In this document: in pieces, positions 8,232 to 16,758 of the stretch
Numbering within the stretch: position 1 is the stretch's first letter
Layout of the letters: each line of letters starts with the position of its first letter
Assembly: GCF_022513585.1 (NCBI RefSeq)
Contig: NZ_JAKWBF010000013.1
Span: forward strand, 1 to 64,000
Direction of reading: 5' to 3'
From: Gordonia gummivorans
GTDB taxonomy: Bacteria; Actinomycetota; Actinomycetes; Mycobacteriales; Mycobacteriaceae
DNA: 64,000 nucleotides
Program-made: the position numbers and the translations under genes
Notes under the pieces: generated by a model
Database searches by the model: none
What the model was told of the DNA's origin: nothing
Seen by the model: the letters and a program-made list of their open reading frames with translations, nothing else

Positions 8232-9041
8232 ATGGCAGCACTGCAGACGGTTCAGAAGATCGGTCCGGTTCTGGATCTGTTCACCGTGGCTCGCCCCGAG
8301 TGGGGTGTGTCGGAGGTGGCCTCCGCGATAGGTGTTCCGCGATCGAGCGCGCATGCGCTCCTCGCCTCACTGGTCGACATCGGACTGCTGCAGTGCCGCG
8401 CGCGCGGACGCTACCGCATCGGGTGGCGGGTGGTGGAACTCAATCAAACACTCCAGGGCACCGTCGATGTGCGGACGTGCGCAGCGCCGATCCTGCAATC
8501 GTTGTCCGAGAAGTATGGCGAGACCACCCACCTCGCGATCATGGAACGCTATCGGGTGATGTACGTCGACAAGGTCCTCGGCAATCACGTGATCACGGTG
8601 AACGGCGCGCGGATCGGCGCGCACCTCGACGCACACTGCAGCGCTGTCGGCAAAGCGTTACTGGCACAGTGTGACCCAGGTGAGATCGAACGCAACGTGA
8701 CCCATCAGCCGTTGCGGCGGCTCACACCGTCAACGATCACCGATCCCTCCGAACTGAGCCGCGAGTTGAGATCGGTACTGCGCCAAGGCTGCGCATTCGA
8801 CAACGGGGAGGCCGTCGCCGAGGTCCACTGTGTGGCGGCACCGATTCGCGACGACATGGGTGTTGTGGTCGCTGCGATGTCCATCACCGCACCCGCGAGC
8901 CGATTCATACCGGCACAACAGGAGTTCCGACGCGCGGTGATCGCCGCGTCCGCCGAGGTGTCGCGCGCGCTGAGCACGCCGATGCCGACCCCTCTGCCCA
9001 CGGAACTCGACAACCTGACTCTGCACGCCGTCGCAGGGTGA
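8232..9041 (+). CDS. IclR-family transcriptional regulator
   Basis: A 269-residue IclR protein: N-terminal winged helix (WGVSEVASAIGVPRSSAHALLASLVDIGLL) followed by the effector-binding domain (THLAIMERYRVMYVDKV ... HLDAHCSAVGKALLA ... GCAFDNGEAVAEVHCVAAPI). IclR proteins often control aromatic-acid and meta-cleavage genes as repressors or activators that bind a pathway intermediate. ATG 8232 has AAGG 6 bases upstream. It faces a second IclR gene end to end with a 17-base gap. Which of the catabolic operons it controls cannot be decided from position alone. Confidence 0.9.
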   Translation: MAALQTVQKIGPVLDLFTVARPEWGVSEVASAIGVPRSSAHALLASLVDIGLLQCRARGRYRIGWRVVELNQTLQGTVDVRTCAAPILQSLSEKYGETTHLAIMERYRVMYVDKVLGNHVITVNGARIGAHLDAHCSAVGKALLAQCDPGEIERNVTHQPLRRLTPSTITDPSELSRELRSVLRQGCAFDNGEAVAEVHCVAAPIRDDMGVVVAAMSITAPASRFIPAQQEFRRAVIAASAEVSRALSTPMPTPLPTELDNLTLHAVAG

Positions 9042-9058
9042 TGCTCATGGCCCGACGA

Positions 9059-9811
9059 TCAGGGACCCGACAACTGACGCGAGAGACCAAGAGCTGCAGT
9101 ACGTACCGCAGCGGCCGAGTGATCCAGGTTGATGCGGTTGTGCCACCCCGACACCGAGATGCCGGCCACCACCTGGCCATCGCTGCCGACCACGGGGCTG
9201 GCCACGCAGGCCACTCCGGCGCGAGACTCCTCGAGGTCGTAGCTGACACCGCGTTCCCGGATGCGCGCGAGTTCGGCGGCGAACAGACCAGGATTGGTGA
9301 TGGTGCGTTCGCTGAGTCGCCGGAGGCCGGCTGCCACAACCCGGTCGACGACGTCGGCCGACGAGAATGCCAGGATCGCCTTCCCGATTCCGGTTCCGTG
9401 CGCCGGCCAGCGGCCGCCCGCACGAGTGGGCAGCGGTGGAGCCGACGGACTGCGCAGCACATCCAGGTAGACCACCGACGTACCGTCGAGCACCGCCAGA
9501 TGCACCGAGTGACCGGTGGCCTCACGCAGATCGTGCATGAACGGCGCCGCGGCATCGCGCATATCTCGACGCCGCGGAACCCGCTGTCCGAGTTCAAAGA
9601 GGTGCAGCCCCAACCGGTACCGCGTTCCATCGCGTTCGAGCAGCCCGTTCTCCACCAGTTCGACCGCGATCCGCTGGGCACTCGATTTGGAGATCCCGGT
9701 CTCGCGGGCGATCTCCGAAACACCCATGCCGAGTTCGGCAGCGCCGACGGCATCGAGCACCCTGACCGCGCGCGCAATCGAACCGAGTTCCACACTCCGT
9801 TCACCATGCAC
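9059..9811 (-). CDS. IclR-family transcriptional regulator (divergent from the hydratase operon)
   Basis: A 250-residue IclR protein with a winged helix (MGVSEIARETGISKSSAQRIAVELVENGLL) and effector domain (SVHLAVLDGTSVVYLDVLRS ... GTGIGKAILAF ... GVSYDLEESRAGVACVASPV). It starts with GTG at 9811 and is divergent, by under 100 bases, from the hydratase/decarboxylase/tautomerase operon. That makes this operon its most likely target. It is only distantly similar to the neighbouring IclR protein, so the pair does not look like a recent duplication. Confidence 0.88.
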   Translation of the reverse strand: MHGERSVELGSIARAVRVLDAVGAAELGMGVSEIARETGISKSSAQRIAVELVENGLLERDGTRYRLGLHLFELGQRVPRRRDMRDAAAPFMHDLREATGHSVHLAVLDGTSVVYLDVLRSPSAPPLPTRAGGRWPAHGTGIGKAILAFSSADVVDRVVAAGLRRLSERTITNPGLFAAELARIRERGVSYDLEESRAGVACVASPVVGSDGQVVAGISVSGWHNRINLDHSAAAVRTAALGLSRQLSGP

Positions 9812-9899
9812 GGTTTCCCATCGTGCCGCACCCCCATCACCGAAAGCAATGCATTGCAGTCATGTTCCGCGATGCCCGAGCAGAAAGCACGTGCCACCC

Positions 9900-10691
9900 A
9901 TGGCCGATGACATCCAGGTCGCCGCCGAATCCCTTCTCGGCGCATACCGATCGATGGAACCCATCGATCCCCTCACTCCGCACTTCGCCGACGCCCCGCT
10001 GTCCGCGGCGTACGAGATTGCGCTCGCTCAAGTGCAGGACTGGGAGAAGAACGGGGACACCGTCAAAGGCCACAAGGTGGGCCTCGCATCGCGGGCGATC
10101 CAGCGCCAGATGGGCGTCGACCAGCCCGACTTCGGTCATCTCACCGCGAGCATGTTCCACCTCGAACACGCACCGATCCCGGCGGGCACGTTCATTCAAC
10201 CGCGGATCGAGCCCGAGGTCGCGTTCGTACTGGGCAAGCCGCTGACCGGGCCGGGTGTCACCGTCGCCGAGGCCGTCGCTGCAGTCGACTTCGTGCTCCC
10301 CGCACTGGAGATCGTCGACTCTCGTATCCGGGACTGGAAGATCGGCATCTTCGACACCATCGCCGACAACGCGTCATCCGGCGGCGTCATCCTCGGCAGC
10401 CGACCGTCGAAGCTCTCCGACGTCGACCTCCGGTTGGCCGGGTGCAACCTCGATGTGAACGGCGAGCTCATCGCCACCGGCGGAGGCGGCGCGGTCCTGG
10501 GTTCCCCGATCAACGCGCTCGTGTGGCTGGCCAACACCGTCGGGCCACTGGGCGTCACGCTGGAACCCGGGCATGTGGTGCTCCCCGGTTCCATGACCAA
10601 GGCGGTGCCCATCGGGGCCGGGGACACCATTGTCGCGAGCATCGCCGGCCTCGGCACCGTCACCGCCGTCATGGAAGGAGAAAACCGATGA
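9900..10691 (+). CDS. 2-oxopent-4-enoate (2-hydroxypenta-2,4-dienoate) hydratase
   Basis: A 263-residue member of the hydratase/decarboxylase family (MhpD/DmpE/HpaH). It adds water to 2-hydroxypenta-2,4-dienoate to give 4-hydroxy-2-oxovalerate, the substrate of the aldolase at 20461-21513. Typical segments are KVGLASRAIQRQMGV, EPEVAFVLGKPL and the C-terminal GLGTVTAVMEG. The gene after it is a homologue overlapping by ATGA, assigned here as the decarboxylase. The two are hard to tell apart by eye, so their roles could be swapped. The ATG at 9900 has no strong ribosome site; a GTG three codons earlier is possible. Confidence 0.8.
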   Translation: MADDIQVAAESLLGAYRSMEPIDPLTPHFADAPLSAAYEIALAQVQDWEKNGDTVKGHKVGLASRAIQRQMGVDQPDFGHLTASMFHLEHAPIPAGTFIQPRIEPEVAFVLGKPLTGPGVTVAEAVAAVDFVLPALEIVDSRIRDWKIGIFDTIADNASSGGVILGSRPSKLSDVDLRLAGCNLDVNGELIATGGGGAVLGSPINALVWLANTVGPLGVTLEPGHVVLPGSMTKAVPIGAGDTIVASIAGLGTVTAVMEGENR

Positions 10692-11488
10692 GCAACAGCA
10701 ACACCGACGCGCAGTGGAATGCCGCCCGGGTCGCCGACACGCTCCTCACCGCCGAACGCTCACGCACCGCCCGAACCTCGATCGCACACGAGTGGCCGGG
10801 CCTCACCCTCGACGTCGCCTACGCGGCGCAGGACATCGCGCTGGCGGACCGTCGATCTCGCGGTGAGGTGGTGACCGGTATCAAGTTGGGGCTCACCTCG
10901 CGGGCCAAACAGAAGCAGATGGGCGTCGACGAACCATCGGTCGCATGGCTGACCGACGCCATGGCACTTCCTGCGGGACTGCCGGTTCCGCGCGAGCGGC
11001 TCATCCACCCGCGCGCCGAACCGGAGATCGCGTTCGTCCTCGGCCGGCCGTTGTCCGGGCCGGGAGTGACTGCCGCACAGGCCCTTGCGGCGGTCGACCA
11101 CGTGATGGGTGCGATCGAGATCATCGACAGCCGGTATTCAGGGTTCAAGTTCACCCTGGCCGACGCCGTCGCCGACAACAACTCCTCGGGCGTCTACCTC
11201 ACCGGACCCATCACGCGGAACGTCTCCGAGATCGATCTCTCGCTGGAAGCGTGCCTGCTCGAGGTGGACGGCGACATCGTCGACAGCGCAACCGGATCTG
11301 CGGTGCTCGGTCATCCGGCAGAGGCATTGGCATTCGCCGCCAACACCTTTGGTGCGCGCGGCGTGACCCTGGAACCGGGCTGGGTGGTGCTCACCGGCGG
11401 CATGACCGACGCCATCGCGGTCGAACCCGGGAGTCGCGTTGCCGCACACTTCACCTCACTTGGCTCCGTCACCGTCGCAGGAGGTTGA
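10688..11488 (+). CDS. 4-oxalocrotonate (2-oxo-3-hexenedioate) decarboxylase
   Basis: A 266-residue homologue of the hydratase before it, overlapping its stop by 4 bases. Conserved parts are GIKLGLTSRAKQKQMGVDEP, RAEPEIAFVLGRPLSGPGV, and EIIDSRYSGFKFTLADAVADN, the last typical of the decarboxylase branch (DmpH/XylI). It would decarboxylate the keto form of 4-oxalocrotonate to 2-hydroxypentadienoate. In other systems the decarboxylase and hydratase form a complex, so the overlap fits. The tautomerase gene follows two bases later. Assignment relative to the hydratase rests on order and on the SRYSGFKF segment. Confidence 0.78.
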   Translation: MSNSNTDAQWNAARVADTLLTAERSRTARTSIAHEWPGLTLDVAYAAQDIALADRRSRGEVVTGIKLGLTSRAKQKQMGVDEPSVAWLTDAMALPAGLPVPRERLIHPRAEPEIAFVLGRPLSGPGVTAAQALAAVDHVMGAIEIIDSRYSGFKFTLADAVADNNSSGVYLTGPITRNVSEIDLSLEACLLEVDGDIVDSATGSAVLGHPAEALAFAANTFGARGVTLEPGWVVLTGGMTDAIAVEPGSRVAAHFTSLGSVTVAGG

Positions 11489-11490
11489 TC

Positions 11491-11700
11491 ATGCCGTTCA
11501 TCGACGTCACCATCGCGCACGGTCGCACGCCGGCGGAGATCCGAGCGCTGATGCATGAATTGACAGAGGCCACCCACCGCGCCATCGGTGCGCCCGTCGC
11601 GAACATCCGGGTCTGTGTGCGCGAGGTGCCGAAGACCCACTGGTCGGCCGGGGACGTGACGGTGGCCGAACGGGAGGCGGGCACCACGCCGTCGCCCTGA
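11491..11700 (+). CDS. 4-oxalocrotonate tautomerase
   Basis: A 69-residue 4-OT family enzyme. After removal of the initiator Met the N-terminal residue is Pro1 (MPFIDVTIAHGRT), the catalytic base of the family. The length is typical. It interconverts the enol and keto forms of 4-oxalocrotonate between the dehydrogenase and the decarboxylase. GGAGG lies 6 bases before the ATG. It is the last gene of the hydratase/decarboxylase/tautomerase unit; the next gene begins 125 bases on. A second, longer tautomerase-family protein is encoded at 17789-18220. Confidence 0.9.
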   Translation: MPFIDVTIAHGRTPAEIRALMHELTEATHRAIGAPVANIRVCVREVPKTHWSAGDVTVAEREAGTTPSP

Positions 11701-11824
11701 CAAAACCGAACAACTTGCGCCGCGAAGCGACGCGCAGTCGAGATAACCGACTCGGTGTTGAGCCGAATTCGAATCGGGACTAGACCCGAGGTATCCATCC
11801 GCACAGAAGCTTTGGGAGCGCCAG

Positions 11825-13081
11825 ATGACGTCGACGATCAGCACCCCACCCGCCAACCCCGCCGCACCGCCGGCACGGTTGGCGGACACCATGTATCACG
11901 ATCTCCTGTCCCCAGCAGAGGTCAGCGACGTCCGTTCTCGCGTGCGGACTGTGGCGCACGAGTTCATCTCCCCTCTGGCACAGCGAATCTCGCACGGTGA
12001 TGAACGAATCGACGGGTTCCCGCGTGACGCATTCGACGCACTTGCCGTCAACGGCGTGTTCCGGATCCCGTTCCCCGGAGATGTTGGTGGTGACGATCTG
12101 CGGCATCCGGCAACCGCAACAGCAACTGCGGTCGAGGAACTCGCCTACCATTCCAACAGCGTGGCCGCGATCTTCGACGTGCACTGCATTCTGGCCGGTA
12201 ACGCAGTCAACCAGGGCACCGACGAGCAGCGGCAGCGGTGGCTCGCGCCGGTGGTGAAGGGTGACATCGTCGGTTCGTTCGCGACCAGTGAGCCGGCCGC
12301 GTCCAGCGACCTCTCGCCGTCCGCCGTGTCCACGGTTGCCGAGCGTCGCGCCGACGGCTGGATTCTGAACGGCCGCAAACGGTGGATCACCAACTCCGCG
12401 GTAGCGGCGTTCGTGGTGGTGCTGGCCCGGACCGGAGATCGACTGAGCACCTTCATCGTTCCGACCGATACACCAGGTGTCCGCATCGGCGTTCCGGACC
12501 GCAAGCTCGGCAACAACGGGCAGATCACCGCCGACGTTATTCTCGACGACGTCGAGCTCGGGGCGGCCACACTTCTCGGCGAGGAAGGCGGTGGCCTCAA
12601 GGTGGCACTACAGACACTCACCTATGGTCGGATCGGAATCGCCGCTGCCGGAGTCGGCATGGCCCAAGCGGCCTTCGATCACACCGCAGCGCATTTGAAG
12701 AGTCGCCACGCATTCGGCGAACCCCTCGCTGCCAAACAGCACTGGCAGTTCTTGATGGCCGATCGCGCCACCGAGATCGCCATCGCACGCGATCTGTATC
12801 TCAAGGCGGCTCTGCGTCTGGATTCGGGAACCGCATTCCCGGAGCCCGAGGCGGCAATGGCAAAGCTCCGCGGCACCGAGATCTCGGTCCAGATGGCCCG
12901 CGACGCCATTCAAGCGTTCGGCGGCTTCGGATTCACTCGTGAGCTCGGTGACGACGATTCCTCGAGCCCGGTGGAAGCCATCTATCGGGACGCGAAGATC
13001 GGCGAGATCTACGAAGGCGCCAACGAGATCCAGCGCTGGGTGCTCGCGCGGCAGATCTTCGGACGAGATATCACGGGGTGA
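11825..13081 (+). CDS. acyl-CoA dehydrogenase
   Basis: A 418-residue FAD enzyme of the acyl-CoA dehydrogenase family. The middle domain carries GSFATSEPAASSDLSP (usual form TEPxAGSD) and W-I-L-NGRKRWITN. The C-terminal domain has FGGFGFTRE and IGEIYEGANEIQRWVLAR, with the Glu of YEG at the position of the catalytic base. The substrate is unknown; a role in processing an alkyl side chain left by alkylphenol or alkylguaiacol breakdown is a guess from context. It lies 125 bases after the tautomerase and 48 bases before a co-oriented AraC gene. The start has only a weak GGGAG upstream. Confidence 0.85.
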   Translation: MTSTISTPPANPAAPPARLADTMYHDLLSPAEVSDVRSRVRTVAHEFISPLAQRISHGDERIDGFPRDAFDALAVNGVFRIPFPGDVGGDDLRHPATATATAVEELAYHSNSVAAIFDVHCILAGNAVNQGTDEQRQRWLAPVVKGDIVGSFATSEPAASSDLSPSAVSTVAERRADGWILNGRKRWITNSAVAAFVVVLARTGDRLSTFIVPTDTPGVRIGVPDRKLGNNGQITADVILDDVELGAATLLGEEGGGLKVALQTLTYGRIGIAAAGVGMAQAAFDHTAAHLKSRHAFGEPLAAKQHWQFLMADRATEIAIARDLYLKAALRLDSGTAFPEPEAAMAKLRGTEISVQMARDAIQAFGGFGFTRELGDDDSSSPVEAIYRDAKIGEIYEGANEIQRWVLARQIFGRDITG

Positions 13082-13129
13082 TACCACCTGTTCGGTGCAG
13101 GTGGGACACTGATCTTGGAGGTGTTCTCA

Positions 13130-14185
13130 ATGGCAGCGACCATTTCCCGACGGCCCGAGCGGCACATCAATGAGACCACCGAGTCCGCAGGCGGTCGCGA
13201 CTGGTGGACGAACACACTTGCGACCGTGTATTGCGAGATGGACCCCCAGTGGTCTGATCGTGGCTCGCGCTTCACCGCCGAGTTGTCCACCTACGACTTC
13301 GGCGATCTGCAGATGACAAATGTCCACGCAGATGGCCATTCCGTAATACGCACACCAGCGATGATCAGCGGAGCGGTCGAGCACGACTTGTTTCTCTGCG
13401 CGGTCACCGCGGGCCCGGGCACCGTCGAACAGAAAGGTGAGGCGGTGGTGCTCGACCATGGCGATTTCACCGTGATCGACTCCGCACTGCCCTACCGGTT
13501 CGACTTTCCGCAGTCCTTCACCCAGACCGTGGTCCGGATACCCCGACAGCGGTTGATCGCCAGTGCCGACGCAGACGACCTCGATTCGCTGATAATGCGC
13601 CGCTTGGGTGCCGACACCGGCGCCGGCGCGGTGGTCAGTCGGCTCGTGCAACAACTTGCCTCGGACCGCATGCCGGTCGACTCGGGCATCGCGACCGCAT
13701 TGTCCGCCGCCGCAATCGACATGATGCTCGTAGCCCTCACCGCCGGACGGCCGACCGAATCCGCGACTGATGCGGCACACCGCGACGACCTGCTCCGCGC
13801 CCAGACCTTGTTCCGCGCACGGCTCGGCGACGAGACCCTCACCATCTCTTCGGCTGCGGCCGACCTCGGTATGTCGGTGAGATACCTGCAGAAGATCTTC
13901 GCCACAGCAGGGACCGCGCCTCGGGAGTGGTTGACATGGATACGTCTCGAGCGCGCCAGGACCCTTCTCCTGTCCGGCAGCCACACGGTCGCGGAACTGA
14001 GTCAGTCGGTGGGATTCCGGGAGAGTTCCCACTTCAGCAGGGCCTTCTCGGCCCGTTTCGGCATGAGCCCGGGCCGATTCCGTCGTGCGGTTCGCGCCGG
14101 CGAGAACATCAACGTGGCCGTCGGCGGCTCGGACATCATGCCTCGACGGTCAAGCCTGCGGCGACTCGCCGTCGATATCCGATGA
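13130..14185 (+). CDS. AraC-family regulator (next to the class I P450 operon)
   Basis: A 351-residue regulator of the same build as the two AraC proteins at the left: AraC-binding-like sensor, then the C-terminal double helix-turn-helix (ISSAAADLGMSVRYLQKIF; VGFRESSHFSRAFSARFGMSPGRF). The ATG at 13130 follows GGAGG. Its last 50 bases overlap the 3' end of the convergent ferredoxin reductase gene, so transcripts from the two sides must run through each other. It could control the P450 operon, the acyl-CoA dehydrogenase, or both. Confidence 0.88.
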   Translation: MAATISRRPERHINETTESAGGRDWWTNTLATVYCEMDPQWSDRGSRFTAELSTYDFGDLQMTNVHADGHSVIRTPAMISGAVEHDLFLCAVTAGPGTVEQKGEAVVLDHGDFTVIDSALPYRFDFPQSFTQTVVRIPRQRLIASADADDLDSLIMRRLGADTGAGAVVSRLVQQLASDRMPVDSGIATALSAAAIDMMLVALTAGRPTESATDAAHRDDLLRAQTLFRARLGDETLTISSAAADLGMSVRYLQKIFATAGTAPREWLTWIRLERARTLLLSGSHTVAELSQSVGFRESSHFSRAFSARFGMSPGRFRRAVRAGENINVAVGGSDIMPRRSSLRRLAVDIR

Positions 14186-15293
14186 AGGACTTGTTGTCGT
14201 TCACTGTGACGCCCGCGATCAGATCACCGCTGCTGTCGAGACCATCCCAGCTGTACTTTCCGGGCGCCGTCTCGACGGGTTGGAATTCGACCACCCGACC
14301 GAGGAAGCCTGCCGCTTTGATGTGCAAGTCATACTGATCCGACCAGAATGTCGGGATCGGCGCGTATGGCTTGGCGCTGCTCGGGTTGACTAGATTCTCC
14401 GCCGCATGCAGGCCCATGTCCGCTGCATTCGACCAGTGTTCCACCCTGATCACGCCGCCGACACCGACGTGCGTCCACTGCGCGACATCTCCCACTGCGA
14501 CAACGTCTGGACGGTTTGCGGCAAAACAGAACTCATCGCACACGACATTCCCTCCGTCGAGGTCGACACCGGATCCGGTGAGCCATTCCGTGCTGGGCTG
14601 CGACCCGATCGCGACCAGCACCACGTCGGCCGCGAGCCGTTCCCCAGTGGAGAGTTCGATCTCTTCGACACAGGTGGCCCCATGAATCGCGACGACACCG
14701 GTGCGGCAGCGAACGTCTACGCCGTGCCGGCCATGGACACGCTGCGCGAATGCACCGATCGTCGGTCCCAGCACCGGCATTACGGTTTCGGACATCTCCA
14801 CGATCGTCACCGACCCGACCCCGGCAGCACGGAGCACCGCGGCAACCTCGCACCCGATGAATCCGCCACCCATGATCACGACGTTGGACGTCGACGAGAC
14901 CGCTTTGCCGAATCGCCGCGCGTCATCGATGCCGCGAAGCACGTGGATACCCTGCAGGTCAGGAATGTTGGACGGCAACCGCGCACGACGTCCGGTGGCA
15001 ATGACGAGTCGGTCGAAAGCGATCGAATCGTGTCGGAGCGCAACCTCGTTGTGCTCGAGATCCAGACCGACCGCGGGATTGCCCAGTTCCCAGCGAAAGC
15101 CGTCGTCGGCGTCGGGGAAGATGCATTCCTCGGCCGACATCGTGCCGGCCAGAAGCTCCTTTGAGACAGGCGGTCGGTTGTACGGCCGGTAAGCCTCATC
15201 GCCCACGATCACCACCTCATCGCCCGACAGCTCACGGATCCGCTGCCCAGCACGAAGCCCGCCCAACCCGGCACCGACGACCACGGTCGTCAT
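14136..15293 (-). CDS. FAD-dependent ferredoxin reductase (P450 partner)
   Basis: A 385-residue NAD(P)H:ferredoxin reductase of the putidaredoxin/rubredoxin-reductase type. It has the FAD dinucleotide site at the N-terminus (VVVGAGLGGLRAGQRIRE), PYNRPPVSKELL, a second glycine motif for NAD(P) (VVIMGGGFIGCEVAAVL), and AVGDVAQW for FAD. It starts with ATG at 15293, overlapping the ferredoxin stop by 4 bases, and closes the P450-ferredoxin-reductase operon. It passes electrons to the 3Fe-4S ferredoxin. The 3' end overlaps the convergent AraC gene by 50 bases. Confidence 0.9.
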   Translation of the reverse strand: MTTVVVGAGLGGLRAGQRIRELSGDEVVIVGDEAYRPYNRPPVSKELLAGTMSAEECIFPDADDGFRWELGNPAVGLDLEHNEVALRHDSIAFDRLVIATGRRARLPSNIPDLQGIHVLRGIDDARRFGKAVSSTSNVVIMGGGFIGCEVAAVLRAAGVGSVTIVEMSETVMPVLGPTIGAFAQRVHGRHGVDVRCRTGVVAIHGATCVEEIELSTGERLAADVVLVAIGSQPSTEWLTGSGVDLDGGNVVCDEFCFAANRPDVVAVGDVAQWTHVGVGGVIRVEHWSNAADMGLHAAENLVNPSSAKPYAPIPTFWSDQYDLHIKAAGFLGRVVEFQPVETAPGKYSWDGLDSSGDLIAGVTVNDNKSFIGYRRRVAAGLTVEA

Positions 15294-15490
15294 CGGGGGT
15301 CCTCGATCCGCAACACCGCCACCGGGCAAAGTTTCACGGCGGCGGCCACCTTCGGCCGCAGTTCTTCACCGGGATCGTCGTTCAGCAGAAGCACGGTGTC
15401 ACCGTCGTCATTGAGATCGAACACCTCCGGAGCCGCGATGACGCACTCGCCGTGTCCGTCGCACATGTCGTAATCGACAGAGATCTTCAT
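15290..15490 (-). CDS. 3Fe-4S ferredoxin (P450 partner)
   Basis: A 66-residue ferredoxin of the P450-associated type. Ligands are Cys10, Cys16 and Cys55 (followed by Pro); the position that is Cys in 4Fe-4S proteins is His13 (CDGHGEC), which points to a 3Fe-4S cluster or an unusual 4Fe-4S one. The ATG at 15490 overlaps the P450 stop (ATGA), and its own stop overlaps the reductase start, so all three genes are translationally coupled. An in-frame start 4 codons earlier exists inside the P450 gene but is less likely. Confidence 0.92.
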   Translation of the reverse strand: MKISVDYDMCDGHGECVIAAPEVFDLNDDGDTVLLLNDDPGEELRPKVAAAVKLCPVAVLRIEDPR

Positions 15491-16713
15491 CAGTCGGCCC
15501 ACCTGATCGACAGCTCAAGTTCGCCGAGACTGCGGATGATGTTGTTGGGCTCGTACCGGTATGCGCCTGCCTCGAAGCGCTCGACATGATCGGCCAAGGC
15601 GTTGAACAGCGTGATCATCTCCAGCCGCGCCAACGGTTTGCCGAGACAGGAGTGCTTACCGCGCCCCCACCCCAGATGCTGCGCCGGGTTCCTGGTGATG
15701 TCGAAGCCGTCGGGATCGGGGAACTGGCGTTCGTCGCGATTCGCGGAGCCATACATCACGATCAGCCGCGAGCCCTCGGGGATCCGGGTGCCGGCGATAT
15801 CAGCATCGCGGGTGGCGACACGCGTGAAGAATTGGAGCGGCGAGGCCAACCGGACGATCTCCGGTATCGCACTCTGCAGCAACCTTCGGTCACCGCGCAG
15901 CAGATCCCATTGATCCGGATGCTGGGCGAACAGCAACAAGCCGATCCCGATGGCACTGATCGTGCTGTCGATGCTCGGATACACGTAATCGTTCATGACG
16001 CCGCGACAGAGGGCCTCGTCCCATCCGGCCTCGGCACCGTTCTTGAACAATTGATCGGCCCAGCCACCGTCGCGAATGTTGGCGGGAAAGTTTTCTTCGG
16101 CGTACTGCATGTAGCCCGCCATCGTCTGCAGTGCGGGCATCGTTCGCGGCGCATCGAGCGGACCGATGCTGTCGAAACCCGCTTTGCCCCATTCGAAGAA
16201 CTGTGCGCGACCAGCCTCCGCGATACCGACGAGATCGGTGACCACGTCGATCGGCATCCGCATTGCGATGTCGGCCACGCCGTCCAGCGTTGCTCCCTCG
16301 CCCTTGCTCCTCAGCTCGGCGATCAGGTCGTCAGTGAAAGCGGCCAGCCGCGGCTTGAGTTCCTCGAGTGGCCCCTTCTTGATCGGACAGCCCTCCACCT
16401 GACGGATCTGGTCGTGGAAGTCTCCTTCGTTCATGAGACTTGTTTCCCGTATCGAGTTGAACATGTCGTTGAAACCGACTCCCTCACCGCTGGTAAAGGT
16501 TTCCCAATCAGCCAGGGTCTCGGCGACTTCCGTATACCTCGGCAGTGCGTAGTATCCGTAGTGGCGCAGCCAGACGACCGGACCGGCCTCTCGCAATTCG
16601 GCATAGGTCGGGTACGGGTTGGTCAGGATCTCGTCTACGTGCAGGTTGACGTCGAACGCAGGTACACCAACCGGATCGGGAGTGGTTGGGGTCAGGGTTG
16701 ATTCGTGTGTCAT
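15490..16713 (-). CDS. class I cytochrome P450, CYP199-like
   Basis: A 407-residue P450. The N-terminal part (NPYPTYAELREAGPVVWL ... TSGEGVGFNDM) reads like CYP199 enzymes that O-demethylate 4-methoxybenzoate. The ExxR motif is EIVR, and the heme loop is GWGRGKHSCLG with Cys356; the usual Phe before the first Gly is Trp. The I-helix has YPSIDSTIS, with Asp followed by Ser in place of the usual Asp/Glu-Thr. AAAGGAG precedes the ATG at 16713. The ferredoxin and reductase genes follow with 4-base overlaps, so this is a complete class I system. The substrate is unknown; a methoxylated or alkylated aromatic is the reasonable guess from family and context. Confidence 0.88.
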   Translation of the reverse strand: MTHESTLTPTTPDPVGVPAFDVNLHVDEILTNPYPTYAELREAGPVVWLRHYGYYALPRYTEVAETLADWETFTSGEGVGFNDMFNSIRETSLMNEGDFHDQIRQVEGCPIKKGPLEELKPRLAAFTDDLIAELRSKGEGATLDGVADIAMRMPIDVVTDLVGIAEAGRAQFFEWGKAGFDSIGPLDAPRTMPALQTMAGYMQYAEENFPANIRDGGWADQLFKNGAEAGWDEALCRGVMNDYVYPSIDSTISAIGIGLLLFAQHPDQWDLLRGDRRLLQSAIPEIVRLASPLQFFTRVATRDADIAGTRIPEGSRLIVMYGSANRDERQFPDPDGFDITRNPAQHLGWGRGKHSCLGKPLARLEMITLFNALADHVERFEAGAYRYEPNNIIRSLGELELSIRWAD

Positions 16714-16758
16714 GGAAGCTCTCCTTTTATCGAAACGGGCTGTGGGTTCGGCCGCGTG

